Shown here: positions 35,526-45,954 of the stretch, piece by piece
How the letters are laid out: every line of letters begins with the position of its first letter
How positions within the stretch are numbered: the first letter of the stretch is position 1
The notes under the pieces: generated by a model
What the model saw: only the letters and a program-made list of their open reading frames with translations
Database searches by the model: none
Told to the model about the DNA's origin: nothing
Source: Planctomycetota bacterium
GTDB taxonomy: Bacteria; Planctomycetota; Planctomycetia; Pirellulales; Pirellulaceae
Assembly: GCA_026692905.1 (NCBI GenBank)
Contig: JAPLNL010000101.1
Coordinates: forward strand, 1 to 64,000
DNA length: 64,000 nt
Direction of reading: 5' to 3'
Translations under genes and position numbers: made by a program

Positions 35526-35831
35526 ATGACAAAAGATCATTTGAAAATCAAATCGAAAATCCTTTTGCTGATTCCGGAAGCGATGTCTTATTGCGCTCTT
35601 GGTGGTGTTTGCCTCCTGGTAACGTGGATGTTGACCTTGGATGGCGCGATTCCCGACTACGCATATCTTGCCCTTTCGGTGTGTCTTGCTACTGGGTTAG
35701 GTCCGTTGGCCTGGCAACTCTCCGGCAAAGCTCTCGTTCGGGATGAATTATCGATTTTGCTAACGATGGGATTTCGCGTTTCAGTGCTGCTGGGATCAAT
35801 CGATCCAACATCCTCCCCAGAGTTAGCCTGA
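35526..35831 (+). CDS. Small hydrophobic protein in the atp operon, possible AtpI
   Basis: The 101-residue protein has about three hydrophobic segments (YCALGGVCLLVTWMLTL, YLALSVCLATGLGPLAWQL, ILLTMGFRVSVLLGSI). It lies between the AtpZ-like gene and atpB, ending three bases before atpB, the place normally held by AtpI, which helps c-ring assembly. Sequence similarity to AtpI is too weak for me to be sure. The ATG at 35526 is chosen; a GTG at 35517 is the alternative. Confidence 0.65.
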   Translation: MTKDHLKIKSKILLLIPEAMSYCALGGVCLLVTWMLTLDGAIPDYAYLALSVCLATGLGPLAWQLSGKALVRDELSILLTMGFRVSVLLGSIDPTSSPELA

Positions 35832-35834
35832 GCA

Positions 35835-37163
35835 ATGGCTTCAGATATTCTCCACATAAAAGATGGTTACTTCTTCGAAGTCCCGAAGGTTCTTTGGAGG
35901 AGCAATCTTCAAAAGTCTTCGGATTTCCCATCTTGGTTTGTTCGGCTCGATTCGGACTATCAGTCTTTCGAGGCGGATACTGTTATTGCTGGTCTTACCG
36001 AAATCGGCGTTGATTCGGGGACGCTGACGGGTCTCAAGAGCGTTTGGCAAGAATGGCAACATCAGGGCGCGAAGACCGCGGGATGGCCGATTGATGCTTA
36101 TCTTGAGCAGCAAGCCTCGCTTGCAGTCGCCAAAGCGGGTGATTGGTCAACGTCAAATGCGCCGAAGGCCTCAGACGCTTATCAAGCTTATCTTGGTTCG
36201 AATGCACGACCGGCGATCGACTGGTTTGTTCAATTACAAAAATCGCCTGAAAAGCTTGCGAAGTGGACTGAGCTCAAGGCCAAAGTCAACAGTGACTCGT
36301 TTTTGCAGTCGTATCTGAAAGATTCACCAACCGCGGAATGGTCCAAAGAAAAGCTCTCGCAGTACAATAGTACATTAGACGGGAAAATTCTGATTCCCCA
36401 GCCATTTGGGACACCCAGAAATGCGTATGAGGCAGATTCGGGCTTTTGTGTTTCTCGCTATATGATCATTGAGTTGGTCGTGGCGATCCTTGCTCTGGTA
36501 ATATTCAGTTGGTTGGCGAAGCGTGTTTCGACCGGTCAGCCCCCGCAAGGCAAGCGATGGAATTTGCTTGAATCGATGGTTCAGTGGGTTCGGAGCGACG
36601 TGGCTGTGCCTGCTATGGGCGAACACGATGCGGATAAATTCATGCCGCTGTTATGGACATTTTTCTTTTTCATTCTCGGCTGCAACTTGATGGGGATGGT
36701 TCCTTGGGTTGGTTCTCCAACGGCAGCGTTTGGGACGACGGCTGCGCTCGCTGCGATTGTCTTTGTTGTTGGCGTGGTAATGGGTCTAAAGACTTTTGGG
36801 CCTGTTGGCTTTTTGAAGAACATCTGTCCTGAGTTGGGGTTGCCTTGGTATTTGTCGTTTTGGATCGTGCCCATGTTGTGGGTGATTGAGTTTGCTTCAC
36901 TTCTGATAAAGCACTTGGTTTTGTCGGTCCGGTTGTTGATGAATATGGGTGCTGGGCACTTGGTTTTGCTTGGGATTCTCGGAATCGGCATTAGCGTTCC
37001 AGCGGCAATGATGAGCACGCCTGCTTGGGGTGCGGTCGCGACCATATCGGTTCTTGGGACGACCGCACTGAGTGTGTTAGAGCTATTGGTGGCCTTTTTG
37101 CAGGCCTACTTGTTTACATTCCTGGCAGCGATGTTCATCGGTAGTTCGATGCATCACCACTAG
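35835..37163 (+). CDS. atpB: ATP synthase Fo subunit a, with long N-terminal extension
   Basis: Subunit a forms the two proton half-channels next to the c ring. The C-terminal half of this 442-residue protein is a normal subunit a with about six helices; the essential Arg is in LSVRLLMNMGAGH. Residues 1-205 are an unusual soluble region (MASDILHIKDGYFFEVPKVL) rich in Ser, Trp and charged residues before the first helix (IIELVVAILALVIFSWL). It lies three bases after the preceding ORF and 97 bp before atpE. E. coli subunit a has 271 residues, so the extension is large. Its fold is not recognisable to me. Confidence 0.95.
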   Translation: MASDILHIKDGYFFEVPKVLWRSNLQKSSDFPSWFVRLDSDYQSFEADTVIAGLTEIGVDSGTLTGLKSVWQEWQHQGAKTAGWPIDAYLEQQASLAVAKAGDWSTSNAPKASDAYQAYLGSNARPAIDWFVQLQKSPEKLAKWTELKAKVNSDSFLQSYLKDSPTAEWSKEKLSQYNSTLDGKILIPQPFGTPRNAYEADSGFCVSRYMIIELVVAILALVIFSWLAKRVSTGQPPQGKRWNLLESMVQWVRSDVAVPAMGEHDADKFMPLLWTFFFFILGCNLMGMVPWVGSPTAAFGTTAALAAIVFVVGVVMGLKTFGPVGFLKNICPELGLPWYLSFWIVPMLWVIEFASLLIKHLVLSVRLLMNMGAGHLVLLGILGIGISVPAAMMSTPAWGAVATISVLGTTALSVLELLVAFLQAYLFTFLAAMFIGSSMHHH

Positions 37164-37245
37164 GTTAGTTGTTGGTGCGAAGCCAGGGTGTGTTTCGCAA
37201 TGTTTTTGCTTCCATGCTTAATTGTAGCGTTTAAGAAATAGCTAG

Positions 37246-37542
<297 letters not shown>

Positions 37543-37555
37543 TCAAATCAACTGG

Positions 37556-38191
37556 ATGGCAACGACCATGCTCAATGGACTAATTTTATTTAGATGGCTG
37601 ACATGTCTGGCTTTGTGTGCTGTTTTGGCATGCGGTTCAATGGCAAGCGACGATCACGGCCCAGATCCAACTTCGGCGCATGCTGGAGAAAATTTAGATT
37701 CTTTGATCGACATCAAGTCTGACAAAGCGATTTGGTCGGTTGTTGTGTTTGGGTTGCTGTTCGGCGGTCTCTACGTGTTGGCGTGGAAGCCGATTTCCGA
37801 GGGGCTTGCTACTCGGGAGAGAACGATTGCAACTCAAATTTCGGAGGCCAAACTGGCTGCTGATGAAGCGATGGCAAAGCTGAAGGAATACGATGCGAAA
37901 TTACAAACTGCTCATGCACAGTCGGCTGACCTGATCACTCAGGCTCGGAAGGATGCGGAATCTGCAGGACAGAGAATCATCGCCGAATCGCAAGCGGAAG
38001 CGAGCAGGCAGCGCGATCGCGCGTTGGCTGATATCGAGTCTGCAAAGCAAGGTGCTCTATCGGATATCGCTGGAAAGAGTACGGACATTGCTTTCTCGCT
38101 CGCTCGACGTGTTGTCGGTCGAGAATTGAAAGCGGACGATCACAGGCAACTGATTGCTGATTCCTTGACGAAGATGCCAAGCCAAAACTAG
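37556..38191 (+). CDS. atpF: ATP synthase Fo subunit b
   Basis: Subunit b is the peripheral stalk that links the a subunit to F1. The 211-residue protein has an N-terminal leader (LILFRWLTCLALCAVLACGS) that looks like a signal peptide, a second hydrophobic helix (WSVVVFGLLFGGLYVLAW), then a long charged coiled coil (SEAKLAADEAMAKLKEYDAKL) and the conserved end SLARRVVGRELK. The leader makes it longer than E. coli b (156 residues). The start could also be an ATG at 37568. It begins 13 bases after atpE. Confidence 0.93.
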   Translation: MATTMLNGLILFRWLTCLALCAVLACGSMASDDHGPDPTSAHAGENLDSLIDIKSDKAIWSVVVFGLLFGGLYVLAWKPISEGLATRERTIATQISEAKLAADEAMAKLKEYDAKLQTAHAQSADLITQARKDAESAGQRIIAESQAEASRQRDRALADIESAKQGALSDIAGKSTDIAFSLARRVVGRELKADDHRQLIADSLTKMPSQN

Positions 38192-38212
38192 TCTACCAAT
38201 CGAAGAAGTACG

Positions 38213-38833
38213 ATGTCGGAAACCATAAAAAACGATTCAGTCTTCGACGATGAATCGATGCATGTCGGCCCCTTGTACGCGAAAGCGTTATTGGCGGCTG
38301 TCGGGGCATCGGGCAACGTTGATGCTGTGATGGAACAGTTTCATTCCTTGATCCATGATGTGTTTGACAAGCAGCCGGCATTGGAGATGGCCTTGGCCAA
38401 CCCCAAAGTTCCGTCGGACGAGAAAGTCCGAGTGCTCGACAAAGCTTTCGCTGGAAAGATGGATGCAACGTTGCTGAAGTTCCTGAAGGTGGTTTCGAGA
38501 CGTGGGAGACTGAACACGCTTCGAGGGATCTATCACTCGGCGTCAGCTCTTCGCGATGAAGCTGTCGGGCGGGTAAGAGTGCTGGTTACGACAGCGCAAT
38601 CGCTCGACGCGGCTGCACTTAATTCATTGAAGGAAAAACTAGAGAAACTGTTCAAGAAAGACGTTGCGATTACCTCCAAGGTGGATGCGACGGTTCTTGG
38701 CGGATTGATCGTGCGAGTAGGCGACATGGTTTTCGACGGCAGCGTCGATGGCCAGCTGAAACTGCTCAAGAAGGCAACGTTAGCCAAGGCTGAAATTGCT
38801 ATTCGAGAGAAGCTGAGCAGCTTAGCTTCCTAA
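38213..38833 (+). CDS. atpH: ATP synthase F1 subunit delta
   Basis: Delta caps the alpha3beta3 hexamer and ties it to subunit b. The 206-residue protein has the delta/OSCP pattern: an N-terminal helical domain with YAKALLAAVG, the LKVVSRRGRLNTLRGIYHSA segment and the conserved C-terminal end (VDATVLGGLIVRVGDMVFDGSVDGQL). It is slightly longer than E. coli delta (177 residues) because of about 20 extra N-terminal residues. It lies 21 bases after atpF. Confidence 0.96.
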   Translation: MSETIKNDSVFDDESMHVGPLYAKALLAAVGASGNVDAVMEQFHSLIHDVFDKQPALEMALANPKVPSDEKVRVLDKAFAGKMDATLLKFLKVVSRRGRLNTLRGIYHSASALRDEAVGRVRVLVTTAQSLDAAALNSLKEKLEKLFKKDVAITSKVDATVLGGLIVRVGDMVFDGSVDGQLKLLKKATLAKAEIAIREKLSSLAS

Positions 38834-38916
38834 GGAAATTTGAACGAATAACCCACGTCGCTCTCACGCGAATAACCAAACCTTTTGATCCATTGTAAGT
38901 CGTTGATCAACAAACC

Positions 38917-40422
38917 ATGAAATTCAATTCGGACGAAATCGCATCGGTCATTCAGGCCGAAATTCAGCAGTACGGCAGCACGATCGATGTGCGCGAGGTA
39001 GGCACAGTCCTCGAAGTTGGAGACGGTATCGCTCGCGTGTACGGCCTCTCCAACGTCATGTCCGGGGAAATGGTCGAGTTTCCTAGCGGTGTGACTGGAC
39101 TGGCGTTCAATCTCGAAGAAAAGAGCGTCGGGGTCATCATCCTTGGTGATTACCTGAGCATCAAAGAAGGGGACGAAGTTCGTGCTCTTGGCAAGTTGCT
39201 TTCGGTACCGGCTGGAGATGCCGTTATCGGCCGCGTTCTCGATCCCCTCGGAAATCCTCTCGATGGCAAGGGACCTGTCAATGCTACGATCACTCGCCCT
39301 GTTGAGTTGATTGCAACGGGTGTAGCCGAGCGACAGCCTGTTCACGAGCCGATGCAGACAGGTATCAAAGCGATCGATGCGATGACGCCGATCGGACGCG
39401 GACAACGCGAACTGATCATCGGTGACAGAAAGACTGGCAAGACCGCTGTTGCGATCGACGCGATCGTGAACCAAAAAGGTAAAGGCGTAAAATGCTTCTA
39501 TGTTGCTATCGGTCAAAAGGATTCGTCCGTAGCGTTGGTGATCGATGCTCTCGAGAAGAACGGCGCCATGGAGTTTACGACGGTAATCGTCGCCGGTGCG
39601 AGCGCTCCTGCCCCGCTCCAATACGTCGCTCCTTACGCGGGAACGGCGATGGCAGAGCACTTTATGTACAATGGCGGTCACGCATTGATCGTTTACGATG
39701 ACTTGAGCAAACAAGCTGTCGCTTATCGCCAGCTTAGTCTTTTGATGCGTCGTCCACCGGGTCGTGAAGCGTTTCCAGGGGACGTTTTCTATTGCCATAG
39801 CCGCTTGCTCGAACGGTCTGCAAAACTATCCAAAGAGTTAGGTGGTGGCTCGATTACGAGCTTGCCAATTATCGAGACTCTCGAAGGTGAAGTTTCCGCG
39901 TACATTCCAACCAACGTGATCTCGATCACCGACGGACAGATTTACTTGCAGCCTGACTTGTTCTTTGCTGGTATTCGTCCTGCGATGAACGTCGGAATCT
40001 CAGTTTCTCGAGTGGGTGGCAATGCCCAGATTAAGGCGATGAAGAAGGTTGCTGGCGGACTTCGTCTTGACTTGGCATCCTTCCGCGAGTTGGAAGCGTT
40101 CGCTCAGTTGGGTACGGAACTCGATCCGGCAACACAATCGAAATTGGACCGCGGTTATCGAATGGTAGAGTTGCTCAAGCAAGCGCAGTACCAACCGATG
40201 GACGTAGCTGAGCAAATCATCAGTATCTACGCTGGTACACGTGGTCACCTCGATGAAGTTGCAGTAGATCGCGTTCGCGATTTCGAGATCGGTTTGTTGA
40301 GCTATGTTCGTGATCGCAAGCCAGACTTGTTGGTCAAGATTCGAGAAGTCGCAGACCTTACTCCTGAAATCGAAGAAGCGATTAAGTCTGCGATCTCAAC
40401 TTTCAAGGCTTCGTTCCGCTAA
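38917..40422 (+). CDS. atpA: ATP synthase F1 subunit alpha
   Basis: Alpha forms the noncatalytic sites of F1. The 501-residue protein has GDRKTGKT (169-176) as Walker A, VARVYG-like [11 protein letters not shown] at the N-terminus, and the alpha signature [14 protein letters not shown] with the critical Arg in SVSRVG. It is full length and strongly conserved. It lies 83 bp after atpH and 26 bp before atpG. Confidence 0.99.
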   Translation: MKFNSDEIASVIQAEIQQYGSTIDVREVGTVLEVGDGIARVYGLSNVMSGEMVEFPSGVTGLAFNLEEKSVGVIILGDYLSIKEGDEVRALGKLLSVPAGDAVIGRVLDPLGNPLDGKGPVNATITRPVELIATGVAERQPVHEPMQTGIKAIDAMTPIGRGQRELIIGDRKTGKTAVAIDAIVNQKGKGVKCFYVAIGQKDSSVALVIDALEKNGAMEFTTVIVAGASAPAPLQYVAPYAGTAMAEHFMYNGGHALIVYDDLSKQAVAYRQLSLLMRRPPGREAFPGDVFYCHSRLLERSAKLSKELGGGSITSLPIIETLEGEVSAYIPTNVISITDGQIYLQPDLFFAGIRPAMNVGISVSRVGGNAQIKAMKKVAGGLRLDLASFRELEAFAQLGTELDPATQSKLDRGYRMVELLKQAQYQPMDVAEQIISIYAGTRGHLDEVAVDRVRDFEIGLLSYVRDRKPDLLVKIREVADLTPEIEEAIKSAISTFKASFR

Positions 40423-40448
40423 GCGTTTGGTGAAGGGGTTCGTAAGCT

Positions 40449-41348
40449 ATGGCCAATATTCGTCAGCTCGATAAACGACGCAAGTCGGTTAAAAACGTTC
40501 GCAAGATTACACGGACGATGGAATTGATCGCCACCGCGCGATTCAAGAAGGCGATGGACCGCGCGGCCGCTGCGACGGACTACACCAAGCGGATAACCTC
40601 GATCGTTCAGGACATTGCGAATAGCGGAACTGACGTCTCGCACGCATTGCTAACGGCCCATGATTCTGTGGACGCGATGGACATGTTGGTTTTGACGGCC
40701 AATCGGGGACTTTGCGGCGGTTACAACGGCTCGGTCGTACGAGCAGCAACCGTACGACGAAATGAAATCAAGAAAGAGATTGAAGCTGGTCAAACGCGAG
40801 TCAGCGGAAAGCGTGGTATCTCGGCGCTTCGGTTTGCTGGTGTTCCGATCGAAAAAACCTACACTGAGTTTGACGATCAGCCTTCGTTCGCTGCGGTTGC
40901 TAAGATCGCCGACGAATTGATCGAGCGTTACATTTCGGGCAAGATTGATCGAGTTGACATTGCTTACACGAAGTTCATATCGATCTCGAAGCAAACGGTG
41001 GTCGTTGAGACCTTGCTCCCCTTCGCAAGTCTTGCTCCTGCCGCGAGTGTCGGCGGGTCGGCGGAACCAGCGAAGGCCTCTGGCACTCGTGATATTTACG
41101 AGTTCCTACCATCGGCTAGCGGTATCTTGGAGGAAGTTGTTCCAGCGAGTTTTCGAGCTCGGTTGTTCAAGTGCTTCTTAGACGCTGCCGTAAGCGAGCA
41201 GATCGCTCGAATGATTGCGATGAAGAGTGCGACGGAAAATGCTGGGGACATCATTAAGTCTCTATCGCGTACCTACAACCGCGCCCGTCAAAGCAAAATC
41301 ACTCAAGAAATCATGGAAATCATCGGCGGCGTGGAAGCCCTCGGATAG
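40449..41348 (+). CDS. atpG: ATP synthase F1 subunit gamma
   Basis: Gamma is the central rotating shaft. The 299-residue protein begins MANIRQLDKRRKSVKNVRKITRTMELIA, typical of the family, has LTANRGLCGGYN, and ends with the conserved helix AMKSATENAGDIIKSLSRTYNRARQSKITQEIMEI. An insert of about 20 Ala/Ser-rich residues near 190-210 is not in E. coli. AAGGGG lies upstream of the ATG. Confidence 0.97.
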   Translation: MANIRQLDKRRKSVKNVRKITRTMELIATARFKKAMDRAAAATDYTKRITSIVQDIANSGTDVSHALLTAHDSVDAMDMLVLTANRGLCGGYNGSVVRAATVRRNEIKKEIEAGQTRVSGKRGISALRFAGVPIEKTYTEFDDQPSFAAVAKIADELIERYISGKIDRVDIAYTKFISISKQTVVVETLLPFASLAPAASVGGSAEPAKASGTRDIYEFLPSASGILEEVVPASFRARLFKCFLDAAVSEQIARMIAMKSATENAGDIIKSLSRTYNRARQSKITQEIMEIIGGVEALG

Positions 41349-41429
41349 TTATCTTAAAACCAATTCACAAATCACAAATCTGGCCCTCCAGCGTCCGAAG
41401 TTTCAAGACTCAGGACGGTATTACATTAA

Positions 41430-42899
<1,470 letters not shown>

Positions 42900-42901
42900 G
42901 C

Positions 42902-43300
42902 ATGAGCACCGACAACAAAGTACACTGCATCGTTGTAACTCCGGAAAAGACGGAGTTGGATACCACTTGCGACTCAATCGTTGTTCCGATGTTCGATGGA
43001 GAACTTGGGATTCAATTCGGCCGTGCCCCGATGGTGGGTCGGTTGGGTTTCGGTCTCATGAAGATCAAATCGAATAGCGGTGTGGCGGAATGGTTTGTCG
43101 ACGGTGGCTTCGTGCAAGTGACACGCGAAGGTGTCTATGTGCTCACAGACCGATTAATAAAGCCAGATCAAATCGACCGCAAAGAAGCGGAAGCAGATTT
43201 GGACAAAGCCATGATGATGGTATCGAATTCACCTGAGTCTGCTGCATTTAAGGAGCGAACTCTGACTCAGGCTCGAGCGAGGGTACGTCTGGCGAAGTAG
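42902..43300 (+). CDS. atpC: ATP synthase F1 subunit epsilon
   Basis: Epsilon couples gamma to the c ring and can inhibit the enzyme. The 132-residue protein has the N-terminal beta sandwich with CDSIVVPMFDGELGIQFGRAPMVGRLGFG, a form of the common DGElGIlpgHaPl motif. The C-terminal part is helical (RKEAEADLDKAMMMV) and of usual length. It ends the operon, 13 bases from the convergent symporter gene, so there is almost no room for a terminator. Confidence 0.95.
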   Translation: MSTDNKVHCIVVTPEKTELDTTCDSIVVPMFDGELGIQFGRAPMVGRLGFGLMKIKSNSGVAEWFVDGGFVQVTREGVYVLTDRLIKPDQIDRKEAEADLDKAMMMVSNSPESAAFKERTLTQARARVRLAK

Positions 43301-43313
43301 GGTGACTTGAAGA

Positions 43314-45041
43314 TTAGGTCGAGCCTTTCACGTTGCGAGTCAGCATAGACGTTAGAAAGATGGCGAGGAAACTGAGAGGTATGGTGACGATGCCGGGCTG
43401 ATTAAGTGGCATCCACGCTCCCTTAGGATCGAGTTTGTAGATATTGGTAAACATATCGGGTGTTACGAAAACCCATAGCAAAGAAGTGACCAAACCTACC
43501 AAAACGCCGGCAATGATTCCTTGTCTGGTAGTTCCCTTCCAGTACAACAGCATCAGTAACGCGGGCAAATTTGCCGACGCGGCAATTGCAAACGCCCAGC
43601 CTACCAAATAGGTGACGTTCATTCCCTCGAATTTCAGTCCAAGAGCAATAGCTAACACACCGATCACAATCGACGCCCCCTTGGCCACAGCAATCGTCTG
43701 ATGATCTGTTAACTTCCAGCCAAAGAATCCGCTGACGATGTCGTGAGCCACGCTGCCTCCCGCGGCGATAATGAGTCCACTCACGGTTCCTAGCACGGTG
43801 GTGAATGCGATGGCAGAAACGGCCGCAAAAAGCAGGTTGCTGAAACTTTTAGCGAGCAGTGGTGCTGCCATGTTGCTATCGGTTGGGTCAAGCGTCCCGC
43901 TGACCATAGCGCCCAGCCCAATATACAACGTCAAGATGTAAAAGAATCCAATTGATGCGATACCCACGATCGTGCTCTTTCTCGCGGACGCTTGGTCTTT
44001 GACCGTATAGTATCGGATCAAAATGTGGGGAAGCGATGCGGTACCGGCGAACAACGCCAACATCAAAGAAACGAAATCGATTTTGGCAATGATGCTTTCG
44101 GAGCGAATCCCTTTGAAAGTAGGCAGATTTCCAGGTGAAAGCATGTCTTTGCCATTGACGATTTTTGGGACGTAGCTCGTCTTACCGTCCGTGCCGGGTA
44201 CCTTGGAGGTTATCTCGATTTTGGACTGAGAGATGGTGCTGATAAAGGAAAGAGGGTTTAGCGGGCCGGTACTGGTTTTTCCATCGGGCAGCTCAGCGAG
44301 TTTGCCGACAGGTTGTACGTTCGTTTCACCTTGGCCGAATCCGATCGGCACTCCGTTGACAAATCGCTTTCCCTCTTTGACTTCGATGACTTGCGTCTTT
44401 CCAAGTTCGTTTTCAGGCGTTGTGTTTAGGCCTCGATAAAGAATCAGGACAGTCAGCATCAAGGAGAAGATCACCAACAGTCCGCCTTTGAGAAACTGGA
44501 CGTATGTCGTACTGACCATGCCTGCGGTTACCACGATGAAAACCACTACGGCACCGACAAGAACTACTCCGTGCCAATATTGGAGCCCCAATAGCGGCTT
44601 GACCAAAACGCCAGCCCCGACCATTTGTGGAATCAAATAGAACAGGCTAACGACCAAGGTGCTAAGCCCAGCAGCTGCCTTGATTCCTCGCGATTGGTAC
44701 TTGCTATCCAGTGCATCGGCAAAGGTGTATCGCCCAAGTCGTTTGAGAGGTTCTGCGATGACCAATAATGCAACGATCCAGCCGGCCAAGTATCCTATGG
44801 AATAGAGAAATCCATCGAATCCATAGAAGCCAATCATTCCGCAGATGCCGAGGAACGATGCAGCGGAAAGGTAGTCACCAGCGAAGGCAATTCCGTTCAC
44901 GAACCAGGGAATCGAACCGCCTGCCGCGAAGTAGCCTTGGCTCGATTTCGCTTTGGCTCCCAGATAAAAACTGAATGCTAAGACGCCGAGAACAAGAGCT
45001 GAGAAGACGGCAATTGCCAGCGGGTTCGCTTCGTAGATCAT
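43314..45041 (-). CDS. Sodium:solute symporter, ActP-like (acetate-type)
   Basis: The 575-residue protein has about 13 membrane helices of the sodium:solute symporter family. SSQGYFAAGGSIPWFVNGIA and GDYLSAASFLGICGMIGFYG are the Na+-site region in the pattern of acetate permease ActP and the VC_2705 branch. A hydrophilic insert of about 100 residues (205-305) with NELGKTQVIEVKEGKRF sits between helices. The substrate, probably acetate or another short acid, is inferred from family. The companion DUF4212/DUF485 small subunit often found with this branch is not seen nearby. Confidence 0.9.
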   Translation of the reverse strand: MIYEANPLAIAVFSALVLGVLAFSFYLGAKAKSSQGYFAAGGSIPWFVNGIAFAGDYLSAASFLGICGMIGFYGFDGFLYSIGYLAGWIVALLVIAEPLKRLGRYTFADALDSKYQSRGIKAAAGLSTLVVSLFYLIPQMVGAGVLVKPLLGLQYWHGVVLVGAVVVFIVVTAGMVSTTYVQFLKGGLLVIFSLMLTVLILYRGLNTTPENELGKTQVIEVKEGKRFVNGVPIGFGQGETNVQPVGKLAELPDGKTSTGPLNPLSFISTISQSKIEITSKVPGTDGKTSYVPKIVNGKDMLSPGNLPTFKGIRSESIIAKIDFVSLMLALFAGTASLPHILIRYYTVKDQASARKSTIVGIASIGFFYILTLYIGLGAMVSGTLDPTDSNMAAPLLAKSFSNLLFAAVSAIAFTTVLGTVSGLIIAAGGSVAHDIVSGFFGWKLTDHQTIAVAKGASIVIGVLAIALGLKFEGMNVTYLVGWAFAIAASANLPALLMLLYWKGTTRQGIIAGVLVGLVTSLLWVFVTPDMFTNIYKLDPKGAWMPLNQPGIVTIPLSFLAIFLTSMLTRNVKGST

Positions 45042-45241
45042 TGGAAAGTTAGTTCAAAGTCAGTCGAGGAAACCAAGGTGAATTGGTGGGGGATTACAAA
45101 CTTTTGAACATCTTAACTTCAATCAATCGTCCGTGTGCAAAGACCGATGGAAAATCGTTCGGTATTGTGCTTTGCAAGTCGGCACGAGGCAAGAAACCGG
45201 TTTTCACACCCTCCAGCTGGCCGGCCAATAAGGCTCAACGG

Positions 45242-45904
45242 CTAATTGAGCGGCAAAGCGGGGGAGTCTTTTTCAGCGGATTCTTTTTCGGCCACGGCCA
45301 TTCTGGCTGGTTTGTACACTCGTAGATCCCAGTCGGCTTGGGTCGGCAAAAACTCTGTAGGTGTTGACTCCTCAAGTTCTACGGCGAACAACGAACCAGG
45401 AGGGGCGGCGTTCCACCAGCGTTCGAGCATGGCCAGCAATTGTTTGCCGTTAGTTTCCCAGAGCGAGTAGGGTGGGCAGCAATAAACGACCCAGATTTCG
45501 TCCGCGTTCTTGCTAAATCGAGTGCAATTTCCAGGTAGGCCTTTGGACCAATCCAAAACGTCCGTTTGAATGACCTCCATCGAGTCGGAAATTCCGAGCG
45601 ATTTTGCATTGGTTTGGATTTCTCGGGCTGCCGACTTTAGAATTTCAAACACGATGCCTTTCGAGGCACCGCGCGAGACGGTTTCGAAGGCCAAAACCCC
45701 GGTTCCGCCAAATAAATCGAACGCAATTGCATTAGGAAACGTACCACCGAGCAAGCTCATAACAGCCTCGCGGGTCCGGTCCTTCATGGGTCTGGTTCTG
45801 GGATCCACCGCAAATTGAATCTTGCGAGTTCGCAAGTTGCCAGCGATGATCCTCAGTGTGGTCGTTTCCAATGTGTGTTTTGTCCTAATGAAGTTGTGAA
45901 TCAC
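45242..45904 (-). CDS. rsmD: 16S rRNA (guanine-N2)-methyltransferase RsmD-like
   Basis: RsmD methylates G966 of 16S rRNA. The 220-residue protein has LRIIAGNLRTRKI and TRPMKDRTREAVMSLL, the family N-terminal signature, then the SAM site FDLFGGTGVLAFETVSRGA. The motif IV DPPY or NPPY is CPPY here (residues 143-146, VVYCCPPY), so the catalytic Asp/Asn is replaced by Cys. The DNA reads TGC TGC CCA CCC TAC without sign of an error. Activity may be altered. The frame opens with a GTG at 45904; a later TTG near 45871 is also possible. Confidence 0.85.
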   Translation of the reverse strand: MIHNFIRTKHTLETTTLRIIAGNLRTRKIQFAVDPRTRPMKDRTREAVMSLLGGTFPNAIAFDLFGGTGVLAFETVSRGASKGIVFEILKSAAREIQTNAKSLGISDSMEVIQTDVLDWSKGLPGNCTRFSKNADEIWVVYCCPPYSLWETNGKQLLAMLERWWNAAPPGSLFAVELEESTPTEFLPTQADWDLRVYKPARMAVAEKESAEKDSPALPLN

Positions 45905-45954
45905 GCTGAAATACTCCTGCCGGAGCAGCTTTGATTGTTACAGAGTATGCCAAT

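Noticed and set aside
38830-39798. 322-codon minus-strand frame opposite atpA
   Set aside because: It is an antisense shadow of the highly conserved atpA and resembles no protein family.
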